From Promethearchaeota archaeon (GTDB taxonomy: Archaea; Asgardarchaeota; Lokiarchaeia; Sigyniarchaeales; SOKP01): DNA of 6,644 nt. Below, piece after piece: positions 5,862-6,644 of the stretch. The stretch lies in assembly GCA_019058135.1 (NCBI GenBank), contig JAHLWE010000360.1, positions 1-6,644 on the forward strand, given 5' to 3'. Numbering within the stretch: position 1 is the first letter of the stretch; each line of letters begins with the position of its first letter. Under the pieces are notes generated by a model. The model ran no database searches. It worked only from the letters and a program-made list of their open reading frames with translations, and had not been told where the DNA came from. The position numbers were made by a program, and so were the translations under genes.

Positions 5862-6083
5862 TTAGTCTTCGAATATATCTTCAAAATTATCGTTTTCTGA
5901 TTTTAACCTTTTATGACGCTTTGAAACAACGATAACACCTACAATCACAGCAATTATCAACGGAATGGTGATGTACCAATATTTAACTGCTAAGGCAATT
6001 AAAACACAGATTATTATAGCCGCATAACAATTAATACGAGACTCCTCTACTTTTTTCAGCGAATTTTCTTCTGAATTTTTCAT
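5862..6083 (-). CDS. two-helix membrane hairpin protein, 73 aa
   Basis: Small membrane protein. Residues 1-18 are charged; residues about 19-36 (CYAAIIICVLIALAVKYW) and 37-54 (YITIPLIIAVIVGVIVVS) are two hydrophobic helices with a very tight turn, followed by a basic KRHKR and an acidic end. The positive charges after helix two suggest both ends face the cytoplasm. The start ATG at 6083 is supported by AAGAGG at 6094-6099 on the minus strand, with a 10-base spacer. The TAA stop (5862-5864) is followed in the same frame by the HEPN-like ORF, so this may be the N-terminal part of an originally longer protein of 214 residues. No known family is recognised. It may be genuine alone, as small membrane hairpins of this kind are common accessory partners of defence or toxin proteins. 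Confidence 0.6.
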   Translation of the reverse strand: MKNSEENSLKKVEESRINCYAAIIICVLIALAVKYWYITIPLIIAVIVGVIVVSKRHKRLKSENDNFEDIFED

Positions 6084-6093
6084 GATGTAAATA

Positions 6094-6099
6094 CCTCTT
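6094..6099 (-). promoter_or_regulatory. Shine-Dalgarno site of the membrane hairpin gene
   Basis: On the minus strand AAGAGG lies 10 bases before the ATG at 6083. It supports this start over the overlapping frame that begins at 6228 and runs through the site. Confidence 0.5.
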
Positions 6100-6252
6100 G
6101 ACTTTCCATTCCCTATAAAGAAATACTGACTTAAATAATTTTTTGATAATCGTTAGAGATGTCTTTTTTGTTAAATTTTTTCGAATTTTCAAGATTTTTT
6201 GATTCACGGTCATAAATTTTTCGGCCACATGATCAAAAAACTTAGTACTTAC

Positions 6253-6290
6253 AATAAAAGAATAAAAAAAATTTTTTATTATTTTTTTTC
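6253..6290 (-). terminator. AT-rich terminator, probably active in both directions
   Basis: On the minus strand, a run of eight T (6271-6264), followed by TTTT a few bases on, lies about 45 bases past the stop of the right-edge gene. On the plus strand T6 (6272-6277) and T8 (6282-6289) are also present. Archaeal RNA polymerase stops at such T-tracts. The centre, AAAAAAAATTTTTT, is self-complementary but has no GC-rich stem, so this is not a bacterial-type terminator. Confidence 0.45.
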
Positions 6291-6315
6291 AGTTCCAATT
6301 TTTTTATGGTGTCTC

Positions 6316-6644
6316 CTATTCAAAAGCCCATGTTCCATCAAGATGATTGGAGTATGATATCCAATGATCATCATGGCCATAGGAATCCAAATACAAATAC
6401 ATCTCAACATCAATATAATAGTTATTATTAGTTCTTTTAACAACTCTGCCAGAGAATGTAATTTCGATTACATAAAGTTTACCTGACTCATAAGTTAAAT
6501 CAGTATCTTGTTCAATGTCTGTCCAATCGTAAAATCCAATAAACAAATGATCGGGCCATGGTATATTCAATAAATATTTTGAGGCAATAGGAAGAGATAA
6601 ATGGATTTTCAGAGACGCAAGAACGGGGTATGCATTAACTAAGG
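6316..6644 (-). CDS. beta-rich protein of unknown function, partial (N-terminus beyond the window)
   Basis: The frame is open from the right edge of the window to a TAG at 6316-6318, at least 108 codons. A TTG at 6570 would allow an 84-aa protein, but the 24 codons upstream of it contain no stop and read as ordinary protein (LVNAYPVLASLKIHLS), so the gene probably starts beyond the edge. The sequence has alternating strands, such as KLYVIEITFSGRVVKR and NNYYIDVEMYLYLD, then GHDDHWISYS, and an aromatic acidic end (DGTWAFE). Acidic and aromatic residues are frequent. There are no membrane segments or Cys motifs. I do not recognise the family; a small beta-barrel or OB-like fold is a guess. It lies upstream of the membrane hairpin gene on the same strand, but is separated from it by about 230 bases with a T-rich terminator. 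Confidence 0.55.
   Translation of the reverse strand, partial: LVNAYPVLASLKIHLSLPIASKYLLNIPWPDHLFIGFYDWTDIEQDTDLTYESGKLYVIEITFSGRVVKRTNNNYYIDVEMYLYLDSYGHDDHWISYSNHLDGTWAFE

Noticed and set aside
6031..6228. 65-codon Lys/Arg-rich minus-strand ORF
   Set aside because: It overlaps the start and ribosome site of the membrane hairpin gene in another frame, and its composition is that of translated AT-rich intergenic DNA.

Overview
The window looks like a piece of an Asgard archaeal (Promethearchaeota/Lokiarchaeia-like) genome. It is AT-rich, its only strong Shine-Dalgarno-like sites are short GAGG motifs, TATA-like boxes precede several genes, and it carries a eukaryote-like Ras-superfamily GTPase next to a TrmB-like winged-helix protein. 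This assignment rests on gene content and style; no search was run.

Left part (1-3866), intact genes. After about 240 bases of AT-rich non-coding DNA come three genes on the + strand: a HEAT-repeat protein (244-804), a small GTPase (900-1439) and, only 3 bases later, a helix-turn-helix/TrmB-like protein (1443-2417). The GTPase and the regulator form a tight two-gene operon; the HEAT protein may belong to the same module. Next are two PIG-L/LmbE-type zinc deacetylase paralogues arranged tail to tail (2497-3174 on +, 3192-3866 on -), about half identical to each other, both with complete metal-binding motifs.

Middle part (about 3910-5335), a gene graveyard. Reading all frames shows that the short ORFs here are pieces of broken genes. 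They are a Rad3/XPD-type helicase remnant on the - strand spread over three frames; the start of a metallophosphoesterase that lost its second metal motif and stops after 61 codons; a GC-rich patch with a zinc-ribbon-like fragment; and a GNAT acetyltransferase with one frameshift and one in-frame stop.

Right part (5439-6644), - strand. A two-helix membrane hairpin protein (5862-6083) is separated by one TAA codon, in the same frame, from an ORF (5439-5861) that carries a HEPN-ribonuclease-like Arg-Asn-x3-His motif upstream of any usable start codon. This is either a broken membrane-HEPN gene or a decayed HEPN gene. At the right edge a beta-rich protein of unknown function runs out of the window (6316-6644).

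The most interesting points are the HEAT/GTPase/TrmB-like set as a candidate signalling module, the GTPase with altered switch II and G4 residues, the inverted deacetylase pair, the layered pseudogene block, and the membrane/HEPN split reading frame.
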